Positions 31,910 through 40,574 of a stretch of 51,013 nucleotides of DNA are shown here, in pieces (within the stretch, counting starts at the first letter, position 1; every line of letters starts with the position of its first letter). The notes beneath the pieces were generated by a model. The model was not told where the DNA came from. It ran no database searches and saw nothing but the letters and a program-made list of their open reading frames with translations. The position numbers and the translations under genes are program-made. Origin of the DNA: Oscillospiraceae bacterium (GTDB lineage Bacteria > Bacillota > Clostridia > Oscillospirales > CAG-272); contig SVTQ01000013.1 of assembly GCA_015063695.1 (NCBI GenBank), forward strand, positions 1 to 51,013, in the 5' to 3' direction.

Positions 31910-34867
31910 ATGAATTTTAAAAGAATACTTTCTGTCTTCCTTGCCCTGCTGTTTACATTCGGCATTATCGGCGAAGCGGTGTCCGTAAATGCGGCATACG
32001 CTGACAAGGTTGACGCAGAAGGAAACCCTGTAATCAATTATTATACAGAGGTTTACAAATCTGATAACGAAAAGCTCGGCGACATGGTAATGTTCAAAGA
32101 GCAGAACGGTTACAAGATCTACGTTGAAGAGTTTACAGGCGAAATCGCTTTCGTTGACTCCAAAACAGGAAACGCTATCTTCTCTAACCCCTACGATCTC
32201 GCAGGCGAAGGTAACGTTCAGTCCAACGCGACAAAGCAGACAATTCTGTCCCAGATCCTTCTGACATACGAAGATAACGGTGTTCAGAAGAACATGACCA
32301 GTTATAAGGATGCTGCTCTCAGAGGACAGATCAAAACAAAGAATATCAAAAACGGTGTCCGTATGGAATACACCATCGGTGAGATCATGGTCACAAGACT
32401 TGTTCCCCGCCGTATCTCCAAGGAACGTTTTGAAACTCTCATTCTCGAAAAGATCACAAGTGAATTCCACCTTAACAGACTTAAGGCTTTCTATCAGCTT
32501 TATGACAGAAATGACACAAGACTGACAGAAACACTGGTTAAGGAAATGGAAGCTGCGTTCCCCATTACAAAGAGAATGGCTATCTACGTATGCTCCACTG
32601 AAATCACTTCCACAGAGCTTAAACAGCTTGAAAGTATCATCAAGACATACTGCCCCCTCTACACATACGACGAAATGGACCAGGACCATAACGAAACAGA
32701 CTACGTAGGCGTAGACGTTGCGCCTCCCTGCTTCAGAATGGCTCTTGAGTACACAGTAAGCGATAAGGGCGAGCTTGACGTAAGACTTCCCGCAAACGGT
32801 ATCCGTTTCGACGAATCCGTTTACTCACTTGGCGACGTCAGCGTACTTCCTTACATGGGCGCCGGCAACGTTGACTACGAAGGATATACCTTCATTCCCG
32901 ACGGCTCCGGTTCTATCATCCGCTTTGAAGACGTTGCAGGAATCAACAGCACGATATCCGGTAAGGTATACGGTCCCGACTTTGCTTACCACACGGTAAC
33001 AGGTCAGCACGAACAGACCATGAGATACCCAATCTTCGGTAACGTTGTTAACGTCGCAGGTCAGGAAGGCGAAGACGGTGCGACAATTGCAGGCAAGAAT
33101 ACAGGTTATGTTGCCATCATCACAGAAGGTGACTCCATGGCACAGATCATCGCTGAAAACGGCGGTCCTATTCACAACTACAGCACGGTTTACGCTAAGT
33201 TCACACCCCGTCCTTCTGATACGTACAACCTTGCAGACTCCCTTGCAATCGGTTCCAACGCATCCTGGACAGTAGTATCCAAGAGAAAATACTCCGGAAG
33301 CTATAAGATCAAGTATATCCTTCTTTCCGATAAGGAAGTTGAAGGCAAGACAAACTATGAATGCTCTTACGTAGGCATGGCTAAAGCATACAGAGACTAT
33401 CTCATGGATGCAGGCGTACTTACTAAGCTTTCTGCAGATCAGATTTCCGAAAACGTTCCTCTTTACGTTGAAACGTTTGGCTCCATCGAAACTGTTGACA
33501 GACTCCTCTCCTTCCCCGTAACAGTTGATACTCCTCTTACAACCTTTGAAAACGTACAGACAATGTACAATGAACTGTCTGAAGCAGGTGTTTCTAACAT
33601 CAACTTCCGCCTCACAGGTTTCTCCAACGGCGGTCTCGACAGCACATATCCTTCAAAGATAAGCTGGGTTAAGGCTCTCGGAGGCAACGGCGGCTTCAAT
33701 GATCTTCTTGACTACTCCGTAGAAAAAGGATTCGGCGTATATCCCGACTTTGATTTCGCATACGTAGCTGACACAGAATACTTCGACGGTCTTAACGAAA
33801 AGAAGGACGCTGTAAAGACTATCGACAGCCGTTATACTTCCAGAAAGTATTACGACTCCGCAACTCAGAGCCTTGAAGACGATTTTGCTAAAGCGATTTC
33901 TCCTTCCCGCTTTGAATACTTCTGCGAAAAGTTCGCTGCAGAATATGCAGGCTACAACACACAGAAGGTTTCCGTATCCACTCTCGGTGATACACTTAAC
34001 TCCGACTTCGACAAGAAGGAGCCTTACAACAGAGAAGACTCCAAGCAGTTCACAGTTGAAATGCTCGATTCTCTCTCTCAGTCCTTCTCCGACGTAATGG
34101 TTAACGGCGGTAACATTTACTCCGTACAGTATGCTGACCACATTCTCGGTGTATCTACTGACAGCAGTAACTACAAGAGAGCAAGTCAGTCCGTACCTTT
34201 CACAGGCTTCCTCCTCCATGGCTTCAAGAACTATGCAGGTCAGGCTATCAACATGGAAGGCGATATTGAGTACTCCATCCTCAAGACCATTGAAAACGGC
34301 GCATCCCTCTACTTCACCCTCTCCTATGACAACATCAACGTTCTCAAGGAATCCGAAACATACAACAAGTACTACTCCGTAGACTTTAACGTTTGGAAGG
34401 ACGAAGTTGCAGATAACTACGCAGTTGTAAATGAAGCGCTTAAGGATATTCAGACGGCGCTTATGACTGACCACGAATTTATTTCCGGTTACCGTGTTCC
34501 CACAGAAGCTGACCTCGCGGCAGACCAGGCAGAAGCAGACAAGAAGAATGCTGAAGCTGAAAAGGCTGCAAAGGAACAGGCTGAAAAGGATAAGCTCGCT
34601 CAGCTCCTTGCAGACCGTAAGGGTACAACAGCAACAAGCAGCGGTAACAAGACAGCTCCCAAGGCTACAGTTACAACAAAGACAACTGCTGACGGTACAG
34701 TTTATTGCACCAACGACAAGTACGTAACTGACCTCGGCAGTATCGTTAAGGTTGAGTATGACAACGGCACAGCATTCTACATCAACTACAATTCTTACGA
34801 CGTTGTAATCAGCGATGGCAATGCTGAAACAGTTATCAAAGCGCTCAGCTTTGAAAAAATCAACTAA
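31910..34867 (+). CDS. DUF5696 secreted glycosidase-like protein
   Basis: A 985-residue exported protein of what I recognise as the DUF5696 family, often found beside YIP1 and sugar ABC genes in Firmicutes. Signal peptide 1-27 (ending NAAYA). Residues 30-510 are mostly beta, including FIPDGSGSIIRFEDVAG. From about 515 to 840 comes an alpha/beta region with the look of a TIM barrel: YVETFGSIETVDRLLSFPV, NINFRLTGFSNGGLDSTYP, GFGVYPDFDFAYVADTEYF, YADHILGVSTDSS. This resembles clan-level glycoside hydrolases, with acidic residues as possible catalysts, but activity is not proved. A Lys/Glu/Ala-rich coil at 870-905, a Thr/Lys linker and a small beta domain end the protein. It has no lipobox. Confidence 0.75.
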   Translation: MNFKRILSVFLALLFTFGIIGEAVSVNAAYADKVDAEGNPVINYYTEVYKSDNEKLGDMVMFKEQNGYKIYVEEFTGEIAFVDSKTGNAIFSNPYDLAGEGNVQSNATKQTILSQILLTYEDNGVQKNMTSYKDAALRGQIKTKNIKNGVRMEYTIGEIMVTRLVPRRISKERFETLILEKITSEFHLNRLKAFYQLYDRNDTRLTETLVKEMEAAFPITKRMAIYVCSTEITSTELKQLESIIKTYCPLYTYDEMDQDHNETDYVGVDVAPPCFRMALEYTVSDKGELDVRLPANGIRFDESVYSLGDVSVLPYMGAGNVDYEGYTFIPDGSGSIIRFEDVAGINSTISGKVYGPDFAYHTVTGQHEQTMRYPIFGNVVNVAGQEGEDGATIAGKNTGYVAIITEGDSMAQIIAENGGPIHNYSTVYAKFTPRPSDTYNLADSLAIGSNASWTVVSKRKYSGSYKIKYILLSDKEVEGKTNYECSYVGMAKAYRDYLMDAGVLTKLSADQISENVPLYVETFGSIETVDRLLSFPVTVDTPLTTFENVQTMYNELSEAGVSNINFRLTGFSNGGLDSTYPSKISWVKALGGNGGFNDLLDYSVEKGFGVYPDFDFAYVADTEYFDGLNEKKDAVKTIDSRYTSRKYYDSATQSLEDDFAKAISPSRFEYFCEKFAAEYAGYNTQKVSVSTLGDTLNSDFDKKEPYNREDSKQFTVEMLDSLSQSFSDVMVNGGNIYSVQYADHILGVSTDSSNYKRASQSVPFTGFLLHGFKNYAGQAINMEGDIEYSILKTIENGASLYFTLSYDNINVLKESETYNKYYSVDFNVWKDEVADNYAVVNEALKDIQTALMTDHEFISGYRVPTEADLAADQAEADKKNAEAEKAAKEQAEKDKLAQLLADRKGTTATSSGNKTAPKATVTTKTTADGTVYCTNDKYVTDLGSIVKVEYDNGTAFYINYNSYDVVISDGNAETVIKALSFEKIN

Positions 34868-34882
34868 AAAGGAGGTAGAACG

Positions 34883-35872
34883 ATGAATTTTCCGGCAGCT
34901 ACTAAGGGAAAAGGCAAAAAGTTAAGAGGTCCCGTTAAGGAACATCACCGCATAGTTTCCCTTGATAAGAAAAAAGCAAGAGCAGGATGGATATTTGTTT
35001 TACCTTTCATTCTCGGCTTCTTACTGATCTATATTCCGGTTATCTGGCAGTCCATATCTTTCAGTTTCTCGGAAATCAACTACATCCAGGGTGGTGGTTA
35101 CATCACCGAGTTTGTAGGACTTGATAACTACAAAAACGCGCTGTTTACAGACGCATCTTACGTAACAACACTTACAAGCGGTCTTGAACAGATGATTCTC
35201 GAAATTCCCGCGATCATCTTCTTCTCTCTGTTCGTAGCTATTCTTCTTAACCAGAAGATGGTGGGCAGAGCCGCATTCCGTGCTATCTTCTTCATTCCCG
35301 TTATTCTTTCAACAGGTCTGATTGCAGAGATCGACGCGGGCAACACCCTCAGCGACCAGATGGGTTCTGCAGGTTCTATTGACACGGGTTCCGAAAATGC
35401 GGCGGCTGAGATCGTTTCCTCCGTTGACATCCAGAGCTTGTTCTCCAACATGCTTATCGGTTCCGAACTCGCAACAACAGTAACAGGATTCGTTAATAAT
35501 ATCTTCGATATCGTTAACCGTTCCGGTGTACAGATGCTTATCTTCCTTGCAGGTCTTCAGGGTATCTCCCCTGCTATTTATGAGTCCTGTCAGATGGAAG
35601 GTGCTTCCGCTTGGGAAACATTCTGGAAGATCACTCTCCCCATGATAAGCCCTATGATCCTCGTAAACTTCGTTTACACAATTATCGACTCCTTTACTGC
35701 ACAGTCCAATAAGGTTATGCAGTACATCGACTCGGTATACAGTCAGGCAGGCAGCAGCGGTCAGGTTATCTCTTCTGCGATGTCCTGGATGTACTTCATC
35801 GTAGTTATCGCTATCGTTGCAATCGTTGGTCTGATTGCAAGCAGAATGGTATTCTACCAGAGAAAAGACTAA
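34883..35872 (+). CDS. Sugar ABC importer permease, MalF/UgpA type (pair 2)
   Basis: A 329-residue permease. The N-terminus is basic (KGKGKKLRGPVKEHH, KKKARAG) before the first helix; EAA loop near 233 (ESCQMEGASAWETFW). A hydrophilic stretch at about 150-180 (AGNTLSDQMGSAGSIDTGSEN) between helices is longer than usual and probably external. It forms a second MalFG-type pair with the next gene. AAAGGAGGT precedes the start; the gap to the next gene is 17 nt. Confidence 0.91.
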   Translation: MNFPAATKGKGKKLRGPVKEHHRIVSLDKKKARAGWIFVLPFILGFLLIYIPVIWQSISFSFSEINYIQGGGYITEFVGLDNYKNALFTDASYVTTLTSGLEQMILEIPAIIFFSLFVAILLNQKMVGRAAFRAIFFIPVILSTGLIAEIDAGNTLSDQMGSAGSIDTGSENAAAEIVSSVDIQSLFSNMLIGSELATTVTGFVNNIFDIVNRSGVQMLIFLAGLQGISPAIYESCQMEGASAWETFWKITLPMISPMILVNFVYTIIDSFTAQSNKVMQYIDSVYSQAGSSGQVISSAMSWMYFIVVIAIVAIVGLIASRMVFYQRKD

Positions 35873-35889
35873 GAAAGGAGGAAAGATAA

Positions 35890-36945
35890 ATGAACAAAGC
35901 TGAAACAACAAACGTAAAAGTTACAAAGGAAAGCAAGAATTCCATTCGCGTGGAATTTGACAGAACTCCTCTGCTTGACAGAATAAGAGCTAAGTACTTT
36001 ACAATGTACTTTGTTAAGAGAGTAGCATGGTATCTTTTCAGATTCCTTCTCCTTCTCGGTATTTCTTACATCATTCTGTTCCCCTTCATTTCTAAGATTT
36101 CCTCCTCTTTCATGAGTCCCGAGGACTTCGTAGACGTAACGGTAAGTCTTATCCCCAGACATCCCACACTTGACACTTACGAAGCTATCATCGTTGAGAA
36201 TGCTTACCTTAAAGCACTTCTTAACACCTTCATTCTTGCAGTGTCCTGTGCTATTCTGCAGACCTTCGTATGCTGCCTTATCGCATACGGATTTGCAAAG
36301 TTCAAGTTCAAGGGTAACAACCTGCTCTTCGCACTTGTACTGTTCACAATGATAGTTCCTCACTCCACCTTGAAGCTCTCGCTTCTGATGGAATTCAGAA
36401 ACTTCGACATTCTGGGAATATTCAACTTCCTTGGCGGCGGTGTTATTGACGGAATTCAGATTCTTGAAAACACCTATATCAAGCTCACCAACACATACTG
36501 GCCTCTGTGGATCCTCTCCGCAACAGGTCTCGCCTTCAAGAACGGACTTTACATTTACATGCTCCGTCAGTTCTTCAAGGGCGTACCCGATGAACTTGAA
36601 GAATCCGCATATGTTGACGGCTCCGGCGTATTCAGAACATTCGTACAGATCATCCTTCCTCTTTCCATCCCCATGCTCATAACAGTGTTTATGTTTGCAT
36701 TCTCATGGCAGTGGACAGATAACTTCTATACAGACCTGTTCTATACAACCTCCGGTCCCACACTTATGACAGATATCGTAGCTATTCCTAAGACTCTGGA
36801 TACAAGCTTTGCAGGCGGTTCAATGTACTCAACAGCTATCACAAATACTTGCGGTATGCTTATCATTGCTCCCCTCATCCTCATCTACGTATTCGCACAG
36901 AAATACATCATCCAGGGTATCGAACGTTCCGGTATCACAGGCTAA
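35890..36945 (+). CDS. Sugar ABC importer permease, MalG/UgpE type (pair 2)
   Basis: A 351-residue permease, partner of the preceding protein. It has an unusually long cytoplasmic N-terminus of about 50 residues before the first helix and an EAA loop near 237 (ESAYVDGSGVFRTF). The end is the usual MalG-like YIIQGIERSGITG. With it the operon has two full permease pairs for one binding protein. AAAGGAGG precedes the start. Confidence 0.92.
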   Translation: MNKAETTNVKVTKESKNSIRVEFDRTPLLDRIRAKYFTMYFVKRVAWYLFRFLLLLGISYIILFPFISKISSSFMSPEDFVDVTVSLIPRHPTLDTYEAIIVENAYLKALLNTFILAVSCAILQTFVCCLIAYGFAKFKFKGNNLLFALVLFTMIVPHSTLKLSLLMEFRNFDILGIFNFLGGGVIDGIQILENTYIKLTNTYWPLWILSATGLAFKNGLYIYMLRQFFKGVPDELEESAYVDGSGVFRTFVQIILPLSIPMLITVFMFAFSWQWTDNFYTDLFYTTSGPTLMTDIVAIPKTLDTSFAGGSMYSTAITNTCGMLIIAPLILIYVFAQKYIIQGIERSGITG

Positions 36946-36961
36946 TAACCAAAACAGAAAG

Positions 36962-36995
36962 AGCCCCGAACCGCTTGCGGTTTGGGGCTTATTCT
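36962..36995 (+). terminator. Terminator of the glycan-importer operon
   Basis: AGCCCCGAACCG / CGGTTTGGGGCT with a four-base loop and one G-T wobble, then TATTCTTAT. Confidence 0.85.
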
Positions 36996-37003
36996 TATAA
37001 GTT

Positions 37004-37034
37004 AAAAAAGATGTGCCGTGCGGCACATCTTTTT
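37004..37034. terminator. Bidirectional terminator next to the small membrane protein gene
   Basis: AAAAAAGATGTGCC / GGCACATCTTTTT around GTGC; symmetric, so it ends the minus-strand gene and backs up the importer-operon terminator. Confidence 0.9.
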
Positions 37035-37049
37035 CTGCAGTTGTAAAAA

Positions 37050-37634
37050 TTATTCGTCATCGTCCATCGGCGCGTTTTTATTAATGTCCGCAACTGTGCG
37101 GAGATACTGAAACATAGCGTTGTCGGGCTCAATAATGAGGGCGGTCTTGTCGTAACCTCTCTTGTTGAAAACAAGAAGAACAGTTTCTGTAGGTCCGAGC
37201 GTTGCAAGATATTTATAAATAGCCATCTTGCCATGTTTGGCGATTGTCTTTTTGTCCTCGTCTGCGTTGCCGGAAAGCTTTGTGACCGATTTAAGGGAAG
37301 CCATATCAAGCTGACAGAGATAAGATTCCTTTCCTTTTCCGAAGCGCTTGGAAACAGTGAAGGTCAGCTTGTTGGGAGGGAAGGGGACGGAAACGGCAGA
37401 GTAGTCTGTGCCGTCTTCCTCGTCTACGGGAATAATAAGATAAGTGTAGACCGTAATGCTCTTTATCATCAAAAATGAAGCAAGTGCAAGAATGGCAACA
37501 CTTATAAGCTGAAGAATGGCAACCTGACGGGTAAGACCGCTTCCCGCAAAAGCGAAAAGCAGAAAAGCGGTTATCATCAGTATAACACCGGAAACTACGG
37601 CCTTCTTATTTTTTGGTGTGGGAGTATATTTCAT
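37050..37634 (-). CDS. Small membrane protein of unknown function
   Basis: I do not recognise this 194-residue protein. Two membrane helices lie near the N-terminus (about 14-30 and 38-60), followed by a soluble domain of about 130 residues that starts ITVYTYLIIPVDEEDG and ends in an acidic tail (MDDDE). The soluble part is probably cytoplasmic by the positive-inside rule (basic N-terminus). A clear AAGGAGC lies before the ATG. No promoter of its own is visible; it may be read from the rpmF transcript through the hairpin at 37670. Confidence 0.75.
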   Translation of the reverse strand: MKYTPTPKNKKAVVSGVILMITAFLLFAFAGSGLTRQVAILQLISVAILALASFLMIKSITVYTYLIIPVDEEDGTDYSAVSVPFPPNKLTFTVSKRFGKGKESYLCQLDMASLKSVTKLSGNADEDKKTIAKHGKMAIYKYLATLGPTETVLLVFNKRGYDKTALIIEPDNAMFQYLRTVADINKNAPMDDDE

Positions 37635-37669
37635 ATCTGCTCCTTTTGTTTTGAATTTATCCTATAAAA

Positions 37670-37704
37670 AGCGTAAGACCGCATACATAACTGTAATGCG
37701 GTCT
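37670..37704 (-). terminator. Terminator after rpmF
   Basis: On the minus strand GACCGCAT / ATGCGGTC over an 11-nt loop, then TTACGCTTTTTAT. The U-tract is interrupted, so read-through into the next gene is possible. Confidence 0.65.
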
Positions 37705-37721
37705 CTTCTGCAGTTTGCAGC

Positions 37722-37907
37722 TTACGCTTCTTCTTTTTTGATGATTTCCTTGCCGTTGTAGTAACCGCAGTTAGAGCAAACACGGTGAGCAAGATTGAAT
37801 TCGCCGCAGTGAGAGCACTTTACCATGCCGGGAACGGGCAGCTTCCATACGTTGCTACGTCTCTTATCTCTGCGAGCCTTAGAAGTTTTTCTCTTAGGTA
37901 CAGCCAT
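37722..37907 (-). CDS. rpmF: Ribosomal protein L32
   Basis: A 61-residue large-subunit protein. [22 protein letters not shown] is the family N-terminus; two pairs CSHCGEF and CSNCGYY form a zinc ribbon. The zinc (C+) form is used here. It follows the DUF177 gene by 52 nt, the common bacterial order. Confidence 0.97.
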   Translation of the reverse strand: MAVPKRKTSKARRDKRRSNVWKLPVPGMVKCSHCGEFNLAHRVCSNCGYYNGKEIIKKEEA

Positions 37908-37959
37908 TTTGCAACCTCCTTTAAGAATTTATTGGTTCAACCATTTAATTATACAACAT

Positions 37960-38496
37960 TTATTCCATATTATCAAGTAGTTTTTGCAAAATTTTTAATC
38001 TTGGGTCAATTTCTTTTTTGTCCTCGCAATCGCAAGGCCCGAGATTAAGGTTTTTTCCGCATTTCTGGCAGAGCCCCTTGCAGTCTTCACTGCAAAGATG
38101 ATAGAAGGGAAGCTCAAGAGAGATCTCCTCTATGAGAACGCCGTCAATGTCAACACCTGATTCGTTGACGTAAAGAATATCAAGATCCTCGTCGTCTTCT
38201 GTGGGCGCAGCTTTTGCGGAATTTGCAGAAATCATTCTTTCAAAGGGGAACGTAACAGTTTCTTCCATGTCGTCAAGGCATCTGTCGCAAAGGACGTGAT
38301 ACTTCACGGTGACGTCAGCTTCAAGAAACATGCAGTTGTTTTTATCAGTAATGGTTCCTGCTACGTGAACGGGAGAAGTGAGGTCTATATGTTCGGGAAG
38401 AATAATATCGCTTTCGGTGTCCTTCGGCTCAAAATCATACTCGAAGGAAAGAGAAGAGCATCTTCCGTTTAATAGGGTCGTCATATCTATTTTCAT
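37960..38496 (-). CDS. yceD: DUF177 / YceD family protein
   Basis: A 178-residue soluble protein of the DUF177 (YceD) family, encoded just before rpmF in most bacteria and implicated in 23S rRNA processing in plants and bacteria. Typical features: a CDRCLDD motif mid-protein, ELPFYHLCSEDCKGLCQKCGKNLN and a DPRLKILQKLL end. The first two motifs give several Cys that may bind metal. The start at 38496 follows GAGGAGGTGC; an earlier in-frame start would lie inside the promoter. Confidence 0.9.
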   Translation of the reverse strand: MKIDMTTLLNGRCSSLSFEYDFEPKDTESDIILPEHIDLTSPVHVAGTITDKNNCMFLEADVTVKYHVLCDRCLDDMEETVTFPFERMISANSAKAAPTEDDEDLDILYVNESGVDIDGVLIEEISLELPFYHLCSEDCKGLCQKCGKNLNLGPCDCEDKKEIDPRLKILQKLLDNME

Positions 38497-38530
38497 TTTT
38501 GCACCTCCTCGGTCAGTACGCAGTGAGCTA

Positions 38531-38559
38531 ATTATATATAATCGGAAGGCTCTTGTCAA
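38531..38559 (-). promoter_or_regulatory. Perfect-consensus promoter of the yceD-rpmF unit
   Basis: On the minus strand TTGACA (38559-38554), 17 nt, TATAAT (38536-38531). Confidence 0.92.
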
Positions 38560-38597
38560 GAGCGGAAAACAAAAATTTACAAAAACACACTCGGTAC

Positions 38598-38626
38598 TTG
38601 CTATAAACCGTAAAATTTGATATACT
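38598..38626 (+). promoter_or_regulatory. Promoter of the 38656-40473 gene pair
   Basis: TTGCTA at 38598-38603 and TATACT at 38621-38626, 17-nt spacer, divergent from the yceD promoter 39 bp away. Confidence 0.75.
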
Positions 38627-38655
38627 TATTGTAAGGCAATAAGGAGGTTTTTATT

Positions 38656-39219
38656 TTGAAAAAAATACTTAAATATACGATATACGCTTTCCTTGCCCTT
38701 GTTTTTGTGGCACTTGTGGTGAGAATATGGATCTTTGACGCATCTAACGTGTTTACGGATATCGTTCCCACGGAGAACGCGAAGACCGCTTATGCTGAAA
38801 ATCAGGAGATACTTTCCCATGAGCTTATTCAGAATATAGCCGACGACGGAAATTCAAGAGGGTATGCCCTTGTTTATATTCCCGAGAGCGGAGAGCTTCA
38901 GATAACAATGAAGTATAATCTTAGTATTCTGAAAAAAGCATCCCTTCCCGAAGGCTATGAATTCCAGTTCAAGCTCTTCGATACGGAGACCGAAAGAGAA
39001 TATTACGCGGTCTACTATCAGCGTGATATAAAAGGAAACTACGGTTTTACAAGAGCCGTTTTTGAGGGAGTTCACTTCAGCGAGGGTGCAGATATTGAGA
39101 TAGTTATGTGCAGTGAGGATTACAGCGAGGACTATTCCTGCTATAAGGTTCACGCCTCCAAGCAGGACTTTGAGCCCTATAAGCTTTCAAAGGAGGAAAT
39201 TGCCCTTCTGGGACAGTAA
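38656..39219 (+). CDS. Membrane-anchored protein of unknown function
   Basis: A 187-residue protein that I do not recognise. One N-terminal membrane helix (about 7-27, ILKYTIYAFLALVFVALVV) is followed by an extracellular beta-rich domain that ends in a dense acidic/Tyr stretch (CSEDYSEDYSCYKVH). The start is TTG at 38656, eight nt after AAGGAGG; there is no ATG nearby. It lies 3 nt before the CapA-like gene, so the two are cotranscribed and may act together at the cell surface. Confidence 0.8.
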   Translation: MKKILKYTIYAFLALVFVALVVRIWIFDASNVFTDIVPTENAKTAYAENQEILSHELIQNIADDGNSRGYALVYIPESGELQITMKYNLSILKKASLPEGYEFQFKLFDTETEREYYAVYYQRDIKGNYGFTRAVFEGVHFSEGADIEIVMCSEDYSEDYSCYKVHASKQDFEPYKLSKEEIALLGQ

Positions 39220-39222
39220 ACG

Positions 39223-40473
39223 ATGAAAAGAATAATCGCATTTCTTCTTATTATTGTAATGTGTTTTTCAGTGCTTGTCGCGTGCAAGGATAAGGAAGAG
39301 GACGTTTCTTCCGACAGCGGAGATGCCACAGACAACGTGTCCGACAGTACAAGCGATACGGAAAGCGTTGAGCTTGAGCCTGTGGACACTACCAAAAGAG
39401 TTTCCTTTTTTGCGGTGGGCGACAATATTATCCACGAGTGCGTTTACCTTGATGCTATGACCGTTGCCTCCTCCGTCGGCGCGCCCACTCAGTACTATTT
39501 TGAAAATATGTATGCCGATATCAAAAAGGACGTAAAGGCGGCGGATATTGCTTTTGTTAATGCGGAAGGACCTCTCAATCCCGAATACAAGCCAAACGGC
39601 TATCCCAGCTTCAACGCTCCTGCCGAAGCGGGAAGTGCTCTTGTCAACGTTGGTTTTGACGTGATAAATCTTGCCAACAATCACATGCTTGACTTCAATA
39701 AGGGAAGCGGACTTCAGGGTACCATTGATTATTGGAATGAAAAAGAGGTCGTTACCTTAGGCGGTCACGAAAGCCGTGAGGATTATAACAACATCAGAAT
39801 AATCTCGAAAAACGGTATTGATATAGCTATTCTTTCGTATACCTACGGTACAAACGGAATTAAGCTCGGTGCCGACACTTCGAATATTTATATTCCTTAT
39901 ATAAATGACTCCGAGATCGAAAGGCAGATAGGAGAGGCAAGGGGTAAAGCGGATGTTGTGATGGTCTCCATGCACTGGGGCGATGAAAATTCCTTCGAGC
40001 CGAACGGTGAGCAGAAGAGACTTGCAAAGCTTATTGCCGACCGTGGTGCAGATGCAATAATCGGCCATCATTCCCATACCATCCAGCCCGTTGAGTGGCT
40101 TGAAGGTAAAGATGGAAATAAAACTCTTGTTATCTATTCTCTCGGCAACATTCTTCACACACAGCTTAAATCTTATAACCTTGTAGGCGGAGCCGTGACC
40201 TTTGACATAGTGAAAGAGGAAGAAGGCAGCCCTTATATCGAAAACGTAGTGTTCACACCTACTGTTTGCCATTATACGGCAAATACGGCAGTTCTCGACT
40301 CTCTTGACTACTATAAAAGAGAGAATCTGAAGATATACTATCTCTCAGATTACACCGAGGAGCTTGCAAAAGAGCACGGAAGTCAGTATTGGAACAAGTT
40401 TGACCTTGCCACTTTGAAAGGCTACGTTGCGGATACTATATCCGAAGAGTTTTTGCCCGACAGCTACAAATAA
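39223..40473 (+). CDS. CapA family lipoprotein (poly-gamma-glutamate capsule synthesis type)
   Basis: A 416-residue lipoprotein: lipobox LVAC at residues 18-21, an Asp/Ser-rich spacer, then a CapA metallophosphatase-like domain from about 65. Motifs: FFAVGDNIIHE (metal ligands), FVNAEGPL, VINLANNHMLDF, MVSMHWGDE, IIGHHSHTIQPVEW and VIYSLGNIL. CapA proteins take part in anchoring or exporting poly-gamma-glutamate, but many Clostridia carry CapA-like proteins without capBC, as here, so the true substrate is open. Only a weak ribosome site is visible, consistent with coupling to the gene 3 nt upstream. Confidence 0.9.
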   Translation: MKRIIAFLLIIVMCFSVLVACKDKEEDVSSDSGDATDNVSDSTSDTESVELEPVDTTKRVSFFAVGDNIIHECVYLDAMTVASSVGAPTQYYFENMYADIKKDVKAADIAFVNAEGPLNPEYKPNGYPSFNAPAEAGSALVNVGFDVINLANNHMLDFNKGSGLQGTIDYWNEKEVVTLGGHESREDYNNIRIISKNGIDIAILSYTYGTNGIKLGADTSNIYIPYINDSEIERQIGEARGKADVVMVSMHWGDENSFEPNGEQKRLAKLIADRGADAIIGHHSHTIQPVEWLEGKDGNKTLVIYSLGNILHTQLKSYNLVGGAVTFDIVKEEEGSPYIENVVFTPTVCHYTANTAVLDSLDYYKRENLKIYYLSDYTEELAKEHGSQYWNKFDLATLKGYVADTISEEFLPDSYK

Positions 40474-40483
40474 AGATAATCAA

Positions 40484-40520
40484 AAAACGGGAGATCAATT
40501 CTCCCGTTTTATGTTTTTTA
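40484..40520 (+). terminator. Terminator after the CapA-like gene
   Basis: AAAACGGGAG / CTCCCGTTTT with a seven-nt loop, then ATGTTTTTT. It is nearly symmetric and may help the convergent XRE gene as well. Confidence 0.9.
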
Positions 40521-40574
40521 CGCCGAGCCGCCCGAGGACGGCTCGGTATTTAAGTGAACGTTACTTTATGCAAA

